A DNA stretch of 32,702 nt, taken from an uncultured Clostridia bacterium. GTDB taxonomy: Bacteria > Bacillota > Clostridia > Oscillospirales > Acutalibacteraceae. Below, piece after piece: positions 19,281 to 27,880 of the stretch (within the stretch, counting starts at the first letter, position 1; the number at the start of each line of letters is the position of its first letter). Below the pieces are notes generated by a model. It had not been told where the DNA came from and ran no database searches. It worked only from the letters and a program-made list of their open reading frames with translations. The position numbers and the translations under genes are program-made. The stretch covers positions 1 to 32,702 of the forward strand of contig CAMCHQ010000021.1 in the NCBI GenBank assembly GCA_945874765.1, read 5' to 3'.

Positions 19281-19309
19281 AAAATAACATATACTTTTAC
19301 CTTTGTCAA
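19281..19309 (-). promoter_or_regulatory. Promoter of the methyltransferase leader
   Basis: Read on the minus strand: a perfect -35 TTGACA (19304-19309), a 17-nt spacer, and -10 TATTTT (19281-19286) preceded by TGT (extended -10). Transcription would start near 19274, giving a leader of about 190 nt before the methyltransferase ATG. Confidence 0.7.
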
Positions 19310-19330
19310 ATAAAAATTGAATAAGCTATG

Positions 19331-19359
19331 TAATATTACCAAAAGCGTTTGCATAAGTA
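19331..19359 (+). promoter_or_regulatory. Possible sigma-E promoter of sipL-spoIVA
   Basis: TAATATTA (19331-19338), a 13-nt spacer and CATAAGTA (19352-19359). The first box is close to the sigma-E -35 consensus; the second matches only the CATA half of the -10 consensus. Position and gene content fit mother-cell control, since spoIVA is sigma-E dependent in Bacillus. The call is tentative. Confidence 0.3.
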
Positions 19360-19387
19360 TTGATAGAAACTGTAAAGGAGATTCGTT

Positions 19388-20881
19388 ATGGAGCTAAGCA
19401 AAGAATTCAAAGAAATGAACTGTAATGAAACAAGAGAAAGAATAAACGAGAGCTTTGACGTAGACTTTCAGCTTAATTTGCCGCAATATCTTGACGATAT
19501 CGACAAACTTGTAAAATGCTGCGTCAAAAACGTTGTTGCCGATTATGACTTATCATCCTCGTCGATTATTATTTACGGAAAAAGCATAATCACGGTTATG
19601 TATAAAGCAAGCGACGGCTCTACGCTTTCCAATATATTTGAAGAAGAGTTTTCAAAAACATTTGATATAACATCCTGCGAGTATCCCGATTTTGCAGAGG
19701 TTAATGTTTTTACCGCTTATTCAAACAGCAGACTTGTCAACCAGCGCAGAATTGACGTTCACACGGCTTTAAATGCTCAGATAAACGTTTTTTGCAAAAG
19801 GTGTACTCATTGTCTTTCAACATGCGAAAACGCCTTTATTAAAGACACGGAAAAAAGCGTGCTTAATATAAAAGCAACAGGTGTATCGTCAGTCGATTTT
19901 GACGAAGCTTTTTCACTCGGTAAAAACGACAGCCAAATAAAGAATATAATTAATATATATATCGACTGCACAGTATCGGATAAGAAAATTATCAAAGATA
20001 AAATGCTTGTAAAACTTGATTGTGAGCTTTCGATTGTTTATTGCAATGAAAACGGAAACAGCGACAAGATAAAATACAATTTTTCAACAAGCAAGATTAT
20101 TGATATTGCAAATTGCCTTGAAACCGATTATTCAATTATTGACGCAAAGGTTTGCCAACTTTATGTAAAACCAAAAGTCAATAACGATAACAAACTTTGC
20201 GATATTGAAGCTGTCGGCAGAATTGCGGTAAACTATAAAATATGTTCAATTGAAAAAGAAAGTTTTTCCGTTGATTCATATATTCCGCATTACAAGACAA
20301 TATCACAAACAGATAAGCTTTCGATAAAATCAAATCCTATTTATTATTTCGATTCAAAAAGCTTTGAATTAACATTTGAAAATGACAAAAGCATAGTTGA
20401 AATCATTGACCTCAATGCACAAATAGTTAAAACAAACATTGTTTCATCAACACTTAATTGTGCCGTACTTTTAAGATTTTTCTATTTGGATGAAACCTCA
20501 CAGCTTTGCTACTTTGAAAAAGAAGAAGTTTACAGTCTCAAATTAAATGACATTGAAATGAACGGTGAGGCAGGGGTAAGTCTTTTAAATTATGATTTCG
20601 TTATAAACAATACAAATAAAGTCAATTTAAGGCTTAGCATCGACTACACGGCATTTCTTTATCAGGAAGAAAACATTGAATATATAACTGACATTTCGGC
20701 AGATGAAAAACTTGATAATTCAAACACTCCTCAGCTTACATTATATTTTGCAAAGCAAAATGAGAGTGTGTGGGATATTGCAAAAAGTTTTTCAACAGAT
20801 TCAAAACTTATTATTGACGAAAACGAATTAACATCGGATATTATTGATACCAGACGGGTATTGCTTGTTCCGGGAATGTGA
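19388..20881 (+). CDS. SipL-like spore protein with SPOCS (DUF3794) domains and C-terminal LysM
   Basis: A 497-residue soluble protein with repeated DUF3794/SPOCS-type beta-rich segments (roughly 30-145, 150-280 and 315-420, boundaries approximate) and a C-terminal LysM domain of about 50 residues (LTLYFAKQNESVWDIAKSFS to RRVLLVPGM). This is the architecture of Clostridioides difficile SipL, whose LysM domain binds SpoIVA and attaches the coat to the forespore. Here the gene directly precedes spoIVA with a 10-nt gap, which strongly supports that role. AAAGGAG lies upstream of the ATG. No signal peptide or membrane segment is seen, as expected for a mother-cell protein. Confidence 0.85.
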   Translation: MELSKEFKEMNCNETRERINESFDVDFQLNLPQYLDDIDKLVKCCVKNVVADYDLSSSSIIIYGKSIITVMYKASDGSTLSNIFEEEFSKTFDITSCEYPDFAEVNVFTAYSNSRLVNQRRIDVHTALNAQINVFCKRCTHCLSTCENAFIKDTEKSVLNIKATGVSSVDFDEAFSLGKNDSQIKNIINIYIDCTVSDKKIIKDKMLVKLDCELSIVYCNENGNSDKIKYNFSTSKIIDIANCLETDYSIIDAKVCQLYVKPKVNNDNKLCDIEAVGRIAVNYKICSIEKESFSVDSYIPHYKTISQTDKLSIKSNPIYYFDSKSFELTFENDKSIVEIIDLNAQIVKTNIVSSTLNCAVLLRFFYLDETSQLCYFEKEEVYSLKLNDIEMNGEAGVSLLNYDFVINNTNKVNLRLSIDYTAFLYQEENIEYITDISADEKLDNSNTPQLTLYFAKQNESVWDIAKSFSTDSKLIIDENELTSDIIDTRRVLLVPGM

Positions 20882-20891
20882 GGGTAAGAAT

Positions 20892-22367
20892 ATGTATAAT
20901 GATATTTACAGTGATATTTCCAAAAGAACAGGCGGAGATATTTATATCGGTGTTGTAGGTCCTGTAAGAACGGGTAAATCGACGTTTATAAAAAGATTTA
21001 TGGATACGCTTGTTTTGCCGAATATTAATGATGAATATGTGAAACAAAGGGCAATGGATGAGCTTCCGCAGTCAGCCGCAGGCAGAACAATAATGACAAC
21101 AGAGCCGAAGTTTATACCGGAAGACGCAGTTGAACTTAATATGAACGACAACATAAAAATGCGTGTCCGCCTTATTGACTGCGTTGGCTACATTGTTCCG
21201 AGCTCGGTAGGGTATATCGAAGAGGAACAGCCGAGAATGGTAATGACGCCGTGGTATGACGAGGAAATACCGTTTAATATGGCGGCAGAAATCGGAACGA
21301 AAAAGGTAATTACAGAGCATTCAACAATAGGTCTTGTTATCACAACCGACGGAACGATTACCTCCATTCCACGTGATGAATATGAGGAGGCGGAAGAGAG
21401 GGTTATTGATGAATTAAAAGCGCTTGATAAACCGTTTATCGTTTTAATGAATACCGATAATCCAAAATCGTCAACGGCAATTGAACTTTGCTCCTCACTC
21501 ACGGATAAATACGGTGTACCTGTTGTACCTGTCAACTGTCTTGAAATGAGTGAGCAGGAAATAAACGATATTTTATCCGACATTTTATATGAATTTCCCG
21601 TAAGTTCTGTCGGTATCAATTATCCGTCTTGGATTAACAATCTCGAAAGCGACAATTATCTTAAATCTTCTATATTTACTTCAATTAAGGAAAATACAAA
21701 TTTAATTACAAATATAAGAAGCGTCGCATCATTTGCCGAAAAACTTAAAGAAAACGAATACATAGATTCAATTAATATTAATTCACTTGACTTGTCAAAC
21801 GGAAAAATTGATATGAAAGTATATATTGATAACAAATTTTTCTATAAAATTTTATCTGAAAGCTGCAATGTAGCTGTCAACGACGAAAAAGATTTAATGA
21901 GCCAGTTTATTAATCTTATCAAAATGAAAAAGCAATACGAACGCTTTAATAAGGCACTTATCGACGTTGAGCAAACGGGTTACGGAATAGTTATGCCTGA
22001 AATGAATGAGTTAAGCCTTGATGAACCGGAAATTATGAAACAGGGCGGAAGATACGGCGTAAAGCTTAAAGCGCAGGCTCCGTCAATTCATATGATTAAG
22101 TGTAATACATATACGGAAGTTGCACCGATTGTCGGCAGTGAAAGCCAAAGTCAGGAACTTGTTATGTATCTGTTAAAAGAGTTTGAAGAAAATCCGTCTG
22201 AAATTTGGGATACAAATATATTCGGCAAATCGCTTCACGAGCTTGTGAGCGAGGGGCTTAACAATAAGCTTTACCGTATGCCGATTGATGCAAGAAACAA
22301 GTTCAGAGAAACAATTGAAAGGGTTATTAACGAGGGCTGTAACGGTCTTATCTGTATAATTCTGTAA
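20892..22367 (+). CDS. spoIVA: Stage IV sporulation protein A
   Basis: The ATPase that polymerises on the forespore surface as the coat basement layer. The 491-residue length matches the family almost exactly. It has Walker A GPVRTGKST (23-31), the switch-like AAGRTIMTTEPKF with Thr69-Thr70, LIDCVGY with Asp96, and the conserved C-terminal end GLICIIL. The ATG at 20892 with AGGGT upstream is preferred to an in-frame start at 20844 inside the previous gene, because MYNDIYSDISKRTGGDIYIG is the family N terminus. It forms a two-gene unit with the sipL-like gene. Confidence 0.97.
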   Translation: MYNDIYSDISKRTGGDIYIGVVGPVRTGKSTFIKRFMDTLVLPNINDEYVKQRAMDELPQSAAGRTIMTTEPKFIPEDAVELNMNDNIKMRVRLIDCVGYIVPSSVGYIEEEQPRMVMTPWYDEEIPFNMAAEIGTKKVITEHSTIGLVITTDGTITSIPRDEYEEAEERVIDELKALDKPFIVLMNTDNPKSSTAIELCSSLTDKYGVPVVPVNCLEMSEQEINDILSDILYEFPVSSVGINYPSWINNLESDNYLKSSIFTSIKENTNLITNIRSVASFAEKLKENEYIDSININSLDLSNGKIDMKVYIDNKFFYKILSESCNVAVNDEKDLMSQFINLIKMKKQYERFNKALIDVEQTGYGIVMPEMNELSLDEPEIMKQGGRYGVKLKAQAPSIHMIKCNTYTEVAPIVGSESQSQELVMYLLKEFEENPSEIWDTNIFGKSLHELVSEGLNNKLYRMPIDARNKFRETIERVINEGCNGLICIIL

Positions 22368-22372
22368 AAAAT

Positions 22373-22398
22373 AAGGTCGCACTTTAACGTGCGACCTT
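22373..22398. terminator. Shared terminator between spoIVA and the convergent zinc-ribbon gene
   Basis: AAGGTCGCAC (22373-22382) pairs with GTGCGACCTT (22389-22398) around a 6-nt loop. The minus-strand side has a good T run (ATTTTTT), so it is strongest for the minus-strand gene; the plus-strand tail has only three T's. Confidence 0.8.
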
Positions 22399-22414
22399 TA
22401 AAAATACCGATATT

Positions 22415-22711
22415 CTAAACTTCCGATTTAAACTCTTTAAGAGATTTTAAATCAAAATTGCCTATCGAAAGTTTTTCTCCCTTTTGAAAAGCTTTGCCTC
22501 TTGCTTCCTCAACCGTATAAACGCTTGCACATTTTGGGCATACAAGAAAATACACCGTTTGTGTGTCAAGAAGTGTAGGCTTAACCGCAAGACGTCTTTC
22601 AAAATTTGAAAACACGCCGAAATTAACTTTATTATTACAATTAGGACAAACAAGTTCAACTGTTTCTCCTCTTTGATGTACCCATTTTGAATTTCCGAGT
22701 CTGTATTCCAT
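22415..22711 (-). CDS. Small zinc-ribbon protein (CXXC...CXXC)
   Basis: A 98-residue protein with two CXXC knuckles, CPNC (Cys22, Cys25) and CPKC (Cys58, Cys61), which would hold one zinc ion. The remainder is charged, with no enzymatic motif, and the function is unknown. The ATG at 22711 with GGTGA 5 nt upstream is preferred to the in-frame GTG at 22720, which lies in that ribosome binding site. It is divergent from the lipoprotein gene with only 46 nt between them, and convergent with spoIVA over a shared terminator. Confidence 0.75.
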   Translation of the reverse strand: MEYRLGNSKWVHQRGETVELVCPNCNNKVNFGVFSNFERRLAVKPTLLDTQTVYFLVCPKCASVYTVEEARGKAFQKGEKLSIGNFDLKSLKEFKSEV

Positions 22712-22757
22712 TTCAATCACCGTTTATTATTTTACTATAAAATTAGGAAGTGTTCAA

Positions 22758-23933
22758 GTGTATAAAAAAATTATTTTATCAATTATTATGATTTTTTGCT
22801 TAGCAGGCTGTGCCTCTTTACCGAAAAGTGACAGCAATAACAAAGTCACAACTCAAAACGCATATGTAAAAAGTGTATTTATAACTTATTACGAACTTGA
22901 AAGTTTTACAAAAAATAATGAAGAAAAAGCCTTCAAAAAAGAAATAAGCAAAGCCTTTAAAGAACTTTCGAATAAAGGATTTAACCGTGTAACAGTTCAG
23001 GTCAGACCTTGTGCCGACGCATTTTATAAGTCAAATTATTTTCCTACAAGCGAATACTGCTTTGGATATCAAGGGTCAAAACTTATATACGACCCGCTTG
23101 AAATTATGGTTAATACGGCACATAAATATAATTTATCAATCGAAGCGTGGGTAAATCCGTACAGAGTAAGCCAGAGAAATGATTTTTCGACCCTTGCCAA
23201 AAACAATATTGCACTCAAATGGCAAAACACAGGCAAATTAATTGTGCTTGATAACGGTATATATTTTAATCCTTGCTACAGCGATGTCACCGACTTAATC
23301 GTGAACGGAGTTAAAGAAATAGTATCGAATTATAATGTCGATTCCGTTTGCTTTGACGATTATTTTTATCCCACAAAAGACAAAAACATTGATAAAGAAG
23401 AATATCTAAACTATAAAAACAGCGGGGGAGAGTTAAGCCTTTTTGACTGGCGAAGAGATAACGTAAATAATATGATAAAATCGGTATATTCCGCCGTTAA
23501 ATCAATAAACAAAAGCGTCACATTCGGTATAAGCCCCGCATCATCAATGGATTATGATTATTCAACAATATATGCCGACGTTATAAAATGGTCGAGAAAT
23601 GAAGGTTATGTCGACTATATCTGCCCTCAAATATATTTCGGATTTAAAAACGAAAACCAACCGTTTATGCAAACAACAAAGCAGTGGTGCGATAACGCTA
23701 TATGTGACTTATATGTTGCGCTTCCTATGTATAAATCGGGACTTGTAGACGAATACGCAGGGGAAAGCGGCAAAAACGAATTTAAAAATGAAAAGAATAT
23801 AGTAGCACGTCAAATTACATATCTTTCAAAAACAGATAAGGTGAAAGGCTACTATATTTTCTCATACAGCAGTCTTAAAGATAATGAAGAAACGTCAAAT
23901 CTTTATTCCGCAATGCAAAAATCGTCAGAATAA
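22758..23933 (+). CDS. Family 10-like glycosyl hydrolase lipoprotein (GHL10)
   Basis: A 391-residue lipoprotein. The signal peptide ends in the lipobox LAGC (Cys18), so it is anchored outside the membrane. The mature part is a TIM-barrel-like domain of the GHL10 (DUF187) type: VKSVFITYYEL, FNRVTVQVRPCADAFYKS, LSIEAWVNPYRVS, VCFDDYFYP, FGISPASS, YVDYICPQIYFGF and GYYIFSYSSL. Related proteins are annotated as glycoside hydrolases of unknown substrate; a cell-wall or spore glycan is possible. The start is a GTG with AGGAAG upstream. Its last 31 nt overlap the convergent mtaB gene. Confidence 0.87.
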   Translation: MYKKIILSIIMIFCLAGCASLPKSDSNNKVTTQNAYVKSVFITYYELESFTKNNEEKAFKKEISKAFKELSNKGFNRVTVQVRPCADAFYKSNYFPTSEYCFGYQGSKLIYDPLEIMVNTAHKYNLSIEAWVNPYRVSQRNDFSTLAKNNIALKWQNTGKLIVLDNGIYFNPCYSDVTDLIVNGVKEIVSNYNVDSVCFDDYFYPTKDKNIDKEEYLNYKNSGGELSLFDWRRDNVNNMIKSVYSAVKSINKSVTFGISPASSMDYDYSTIYADVIKWSRNEGYVDYICPQIYFGFKNENQPFMQTTKQWCDNAICDLYVALPMYKSGLVDEYAGESGKNEFKNEKNIVARQITYLSKTDKVKGYYIFSYSSLKDNEETSNLYSAMQKSSE

Positions 23934-25186
23934 TCAATAATTTTAACTTCTAATTCCTCACCGACAATATTTCTGTCATATTTCATTCTTACAGGTAAAT
24001 AGCTTTTTGTATAGCCTTGAAAAACACCGGGTTCAATTTCGTTTTCAAATAAAACTTTTTCGTTTGTGCCCACAAGATTTTTCAGATAATCGTGTCGGAT
24101 TTTTTCCGTTTCCTCAATCATAACGGCGGCTCTGCGTTCTTTTTCCTGCTTAGGTACATTATCGCCACGCTTTGACGCTGCCGTTCCCACTCTTTCACTG
24201 TAAGGGAAAACGTGAACTTTTTCAAAGGCAATATTTTTAACAAAATTAAGACTTTCGTTAAAGTCATCTTCTGTTTCATCATTAAAACCAACCATAACGT
24301 CTGTTGTGAGGCTTGCATTTTCAAATGATGAACGAAGTTTATCACAAAGAGCCTTGTATTCATCGGCAGTATAGTGCCTGTTCATACTTTTAAGCGTTTT
24401 GTCACAACCGCTTTGAAGAGAAATGTGAAATTGCGGACAAAGTTTTTCACATTCGGCAAGACCTTCAATAACCTCATCCGTCAAATGGTCAGGTTCGAGA
24501 GAGCCTAATCTTATTCGTTTGATTTTTCCGTTACCGTTGCATATTTTAACGGCGTCGACAATATTAAAGTCTTCACCCTTGCCGTAAGCGGAAAGATTGA
24601 TACCTACAAGGACGATTTCTTTAATTCCGCCGTTTGCAAGTTTATCAATTTCGTTTTTAAGCATATCAAGTGATTTTGAACGAACTCTGCCACGTGATTT
24701 CGGAATAATGCAATAGGAACAAAATCTGTCGCAGCCGTCCTCGATTTTAACAAACGCCCTTATTCTCTCGTGAAAGCGGTCAATTGAACAGTCCCAAAAG
24801 CTGTCACCGGTTTTATGCTCGTCAATTTTAACAAGTCGGTTTTTATTCAGATTATATTCATTAATGAGCGACAGAATATCACCGTCGTTCTTATTTGAAA
24901 ATACTATATCGGCTTCAATCAATTCCTTTGCTTCCTCGGGAAAAGCCTGCGGCATACAGCCTGTAAGGATAACAGTTGAATTCGGATGATTTCTCTTAAA
25001 TTTTCTGATACTTTTTCTTGTTTTTTGGTCGGCAGTAGCCGTAACAGTGCAGGAATTGACTATGTAATAATCAGCGTCCTCATTTTCCTTTACTATTTCA
25101 AAGCCGGCATTACGTAAAAGTTCAGCCATATATTCAGTTTCATATTGATTTACCTTGCAACCAAGTGTATAAAAAGCAGCCTTCAT
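23903..25186 (-). CDS. mtaB: tRNA t6A37 C2-methylthiotransferase MtaB
   Basis: A radical-SAM enzyme that adds a methylthio group to N6-threonylcarbamoyladenosine 37 of tRNA to stabilise decoding. The 427-residue product has the N-terminal cluster cysteines Cys10, Cys46 and Cys77, the radical-SAM motif CDRFCSYC (Cys152, Cys156, Cys159), and a C-terminal TRAM domain. The opening MKAAFYTLGCKVNQYETE is typical of MtaB rather than of MiaB or RimO. The ATG has GGAGGG upstream and its own promoter at 25215-25243. The 3' end overlaps the convergent lipoprotein gene by 31 nt. Confidence 0.93.
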   Translation of the reverse strand: MKAAFYTLGCKVNQYETEYMAELLRNAGFEIVKENEDADYYIVNSCTVTATADQKTRKSIRKFKRNHPNSTVILTGCMPQAFPEEAKELIEADIVFSNKNDGDILSLINEYNLNKNRLVKIDEHKTGDSFWDCSIDRFHERIRAFVKIEDGCDRFCSYCIIPKSRGRVRSKSLDMLKNEIDKLANGGIKEIVLVGINLSAYGKGEDFNIVDAVKICNGNGKIKRIRLGSLEPDHLTDEVIEGLAECEKLCPQFHISLQSGCDKTLKSMNRHYTADEYKALCDKLRSSFENASLTTDVMVGFNDETEDDFNESLNFVKNIAFEKVHVFPYSERVGTAASKRGDNVPKQEKERRAAVMIEETEKIRHDYLKNLVGTNEKVLFENEIEPGVFQGYTKSYLPVRMKYDRNIVGEELEVKIIDYSDDFCIAE

Positions 25187-25214
25187 TTTTGGCCCTCCGT
25201 AATTAATTTAGGTA

Positions 25215-25243
25215 ATTATAACAAAATATTGTAATTAAAACAA
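25215..25243 (-). promoter_or_regulatory. Promoter of mtaB
   Basis: Read on the minus strand: -35 TTGTTT (25238-25243), a 17-nt spacer, and a perfect -10 TATAAT (25215-25220) preceded by TGT. It overlaps the divergent dacF-like promoter. Confidence 0.7.
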
Positions 25244-25255
25244 GATGCTTATAAT
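25229..25255 (+). promoter_or_regulatory. Possible promoter of the D,D-carboxypeptidase gene
   Basis: A perfect -10 TATAAT (25250-25255) with TG nearby, and a weak -35 TTGTAA (25229-25234) at a short 15-nt spacing. The leader would be only about 14 nt. Confidence 0.45.
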
Positions 25256-25275
25256 AAATATTATTGGGTGATTAT

Positions 25276-26406
25276 ATGAAAAGAGCAATAAGTATTATTT
25301 TGGCGATGTCAATTTTATTTGCATTTCCGTACAGCACATATGCAAAAGAAAATAAAGAAATTGAAGTTAAATCAAGCATATTAATGAACATTGACACAGG
25401 TGAAGTAATTAAAGAAAACAACGCTTATGAGCATCTGTCTCCTGCGTCAGTTACCAAGCTTATGTCAATTCTTTTAATTCTTGAAGCGATTGACAGCGGT
25501 AAAATCAAGCTTACAGACGAGGTGGCGGCAACTCAAACGGCAGTTTCAAAAGGCGGTTCTCAAATTTGGCTTGAAGTCGGAGAAAAAATGAGCGTAAACG
25601 ATTTATTCAAGGCTGTGGTTATTGCTTCGGCTAATGATGCTTGTACTCTTTTGGGTGAATACGTCGCAGGAAGCGACAGCGCTTTCGTTGATATGATGAA
25701 TCAAAGAGTCAAAACATTGGGCTTAAAAAACTCACATTTTGAAAACTGCACCGGTCTTGATGATGAAATAACCAACCATTATTCCTGTGCTTATGATTTA
25801 GCCGTTATTGCTAAGGAAATAATGAAACATAAACTTATACTGAAATACTCAACAGTTTGGCTCGACAGTTTACGTGGCGGCAAAACAGAACTTAATAATA
25901 CTAATAAACTTATCAATAAATATAACGGAATGACAGGTTTAAAAACAGGAACAACATCAAACGCCGGCTTTTGCCTATGTGCAACGGCAACGAGAGATAA
26001 TATCAGTTTTGTATCGGTTGTTTTGGGTGCTAAAACAAGTGATGACAGATTTGATTTAACACGTGAACTTCTTGATTACGGCTTTGCAAATTATAAACTT
26101 GAAACAATTAAAATCGGCAGCTCAAAGATTAAGGACATTAAAGTTAAAGGCGGAGAAATCAAATCAATAAAACCGACATATTCTCAAACTCAAAAAGTTC
26201 TTTTACCTAAAAATTCAGAAAAAATATCATATAAGTATTCATTTAAAAAAGAAGTTAAAGCACCTATAAAAAAAGGGGATAGCCTCGGAAAAATAGAAGT
26301 GTTTAGTTCAAACAAAAAGATTTCGACAGTTGAACTCAAATCCGACAAAAATATCAAATCTGTATCATTTTTATATATTTTCAAAAAAATGATAAATAAT
26401 ATATAA
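25276..26406 (+). CDS. D-alanyl-D-alanine carboxypeptidase (DacF/PBP5 type)
   Basis: Removes the terminal D-Ala from peptidoglycan pentapeptides and so limits cross-linking. The 376-residue product has a cleavable signal (ending near TYAKEN) and the three active-site motifs of low-molecular-weight PBPs: SVTK (58-61, nucleophile Ser58), SAN (118-120) and KTG (223-225). A C-terminal beta domain and a short amphipathic tail (FLYIFKKMINN) suited to membrane attachment follow. The ATG at 25276 with GGGTGA upstream is preferred to an in-frame TTG at 25264. In spore formers DacF acts in cortex synthesis and DacA in growth; the sequence does not decide between them. Confidence 0.92.
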   Translation: MKRAISIILAMSILFAFPYSTYAKENKEIEVKSSILMNIDTGEVIKENNAYEHLSPASVTKLMSILLILEAIDSGKIKLTDEVAATQTAVSKGGSQIWLEVGEKMSVNDLFKAVVIASANDACTLLGEYVAGSDSAFVDMMNQRVKTLGLKNSHFENCTGLDDEITNHYSCAYDLAVIAKEIMKHKLILKYSTVWLDSLRGGKTELNNTNKLINKYNGMTGLKTGTTSNAGFCLCATATRDNISFVSVVLGAKTSDDRFDLTRELLDYGFANYKLETIKIGSSKIKDIKVKGGEIKSIKPTYSQTQKVLLPKNSEKISYKYSFKKEVKAPIKKGDSLGKIEVFSSNKKISTVELKSDKNIKSVSFLYIFKKMINNI

Positions 26407-26413
26407 AAAGATA

Positions 26414-26442
26414 TTGAATATTTCGAGAAAATAGTGTATTAT
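26414..26442 (+). promoter_or_regulatory. Promoter of pgi
   Basis: TTGAAT (26414-26419), a 17-nt spacer and TATTAT (26437-26442). The predicted leader is about 50 nt. Confidence 0.65.
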
Positions 26443-26498
26443 ATCAATTCGAGAGTTTTTAGATAAACACTATTTTTATTGAAACAGAGGCGATTATT

Positions 26499-27845
26499 TT
26501 GGCGATCAAATTTTTTAACGATCACGCATTAAACATTGTGTCAAACGATGATATTAAAGCTATTGCGCCAAAGGCTGTTGAGGCTCTTCATACCCTCAAT
26601 GACAAATCAGGTGCAGGCAATGATTTTCTCGGTTGGGTTGACCTTCCGACAAATTATGATAAAGAAGAATTTGCAAGAATTAAGAATGCGGCTGAATTCA
26701 TCAAGAAAAATGCCGACGTTCTTGTAGTTATCGGTATCGGCGGTTCTTACCTCGGTGCAAGAGCAGTTATCGAAGCACTTACTTCACCTAACTACAATGC
26801 ATTGAAAAAGGACACACCTGATATTTACTTTATAGGTAATTCTATCAGCCCGTCAGCTCTTAATGAGGTTGTATCAATCTGTGAGGGCAAGGATATTTGC
26901 GTTAATGTTATCAGTAAGAGCGGTACCACAACCGAGCCTGCTATTGCATTTAGAGTATTCCGTGACCTTGTAAACAGCAAGTACAGCAAGGAAGAGGCTG
27001 CAAAGAGAATTTTTGCAACTACAGATAAGGCAAAGGGTACATTAAAGGGTCTTGCAGACGAAGAAGGTTATGAAACATTTGTTGTTCCTGACGATGTAGG
27101 CGGCAGATATTCCGTTCTTACAGCAGTAGGTCTTCTTCCTATCGCAGTTGCAGGTATTGATATTGACGAACTTATGGCAGGCGCACAAAAAGCTCAAAAC
27201 GAACTTTGCAGTGAAAACATTGATGAAAACGATGTACTTAAATATGCAGCCGTAAGAAATGTATTTTATAATAAAGGTACCAAGCTTGAATGTTTTGTAT
27301 CATACGAGCCTTGTATGGCTATGTTTAACGAATGGCTCAAGCAGTTATTTGCAGAAAGCGAAGGCAAGGACGGAAAGGGTCTTTTCCCTGTATCTTGCAT
27401 TTTCTCGACCGACCTTCATTCTCTCGGACAGTATATTCAGGAGAGCGGCAGCAAGCTTATGTTTGAAACCGTAATCAAATTCAACAATCCTCATAACGAT
27501 TTTCTTATTACAGAACAAGAGGGCAACATTGACGGTCTTAACTTCCTTGCAGGTAAGAAGATGAGTTATGTAAATGAAAAGGCAAGAGAGGGCACACTTC
27601 TTGCTCATACCGACGGCGGAGTAGGCAATCTTGTTATCGAATGTGATACAATCACACCGAGTGATATCGGCTATTTGATTTATTTCTTTGAAAAGACTTG
27701 TGCTGTATCAGGTTATATGCTTGGCGTAAATCCTTTCAATCAGCCGGGTGTTGAAAGCTATAAAAAGAATATGTTTGCACTTTTAGGTAAACCGGGTTAC
27801 GAAAAGGAAAAAGAAAGTCTTGAAAAACGTCTCGGTATATGCTAA
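26499..27845 (+). CDS. pgi: Glucose-6-phosphate isomerase
   Basis: Interconverts glucose 6-phosphate and fructose 6-phosphate in glycolysis. The 448-residue product is of the compact Firmicutes type and shows [33 protein letters not shown] for the phosphate, [14 protein letters not shown], and the late [16 protein letters not shown]. The start is TTG with AGAGGCGA upstream. Codon use looks more GC-rich at third positions (AAG, GGC) than in the surrounding genes, as expected for high expression. The small P-loop gene follows after 35 nt without a terminator, so the two are probably cotranscribed. Confidence 0.96.
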   Translation: MAIKFFNDHALNIVSNDDIKAIAPKAVEALHTLNDKSGAGNDFLGWVDLPTNYDKEEFARIKNAAEFIKKNADVLVVIGIGGSYLGARAVIEALTSPNYNALKKDTPDIYFIGNSISPSALNEVVSICEGKDICVNVISKSGTTTEPAIAFRVFRDLVNSKYSKEEAAKRIFATTDKAKGTLKGLADEEGYETFVVPDDVGGRYSVLTAVGLLPIAVAGIDIDELMAGAQKAQNELCSENIDENDVLKYAAVRNVFYNKGTKLECFVSYEPCMAMFNEWLKQLFAESEGKDGKGLFPVSCIFSTDLHSLGQYIQESGSKLMFETVIKFNNPHNDFLITEQEGNIDGLNFLAGKKMSYVNEKAREGTLLAHTDGGVGNLVIECDTITPSDIGYLIYFFEKTCAVSGYMLGVNPFNQPGVESYKKNMFALLGKPGYEKEKESLEKRLGIC

Positions 27846-27880
27846 TATATAGTTAGAATAAAACTCGGAGGAATTTTAAT

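Noticed and set aside
20844-20891. Extended SpoIVA start inside the sipL-like gene
   Set aside because: SpoIVA length and N terminus match the family only from the ATG at 20892.
21188-21619. A 143-codon minus-strand open frame inside spoIVA
   Set aside because: It is a shadow of the highly conserved spoIVA frame and has no recognisable domain or start signal.
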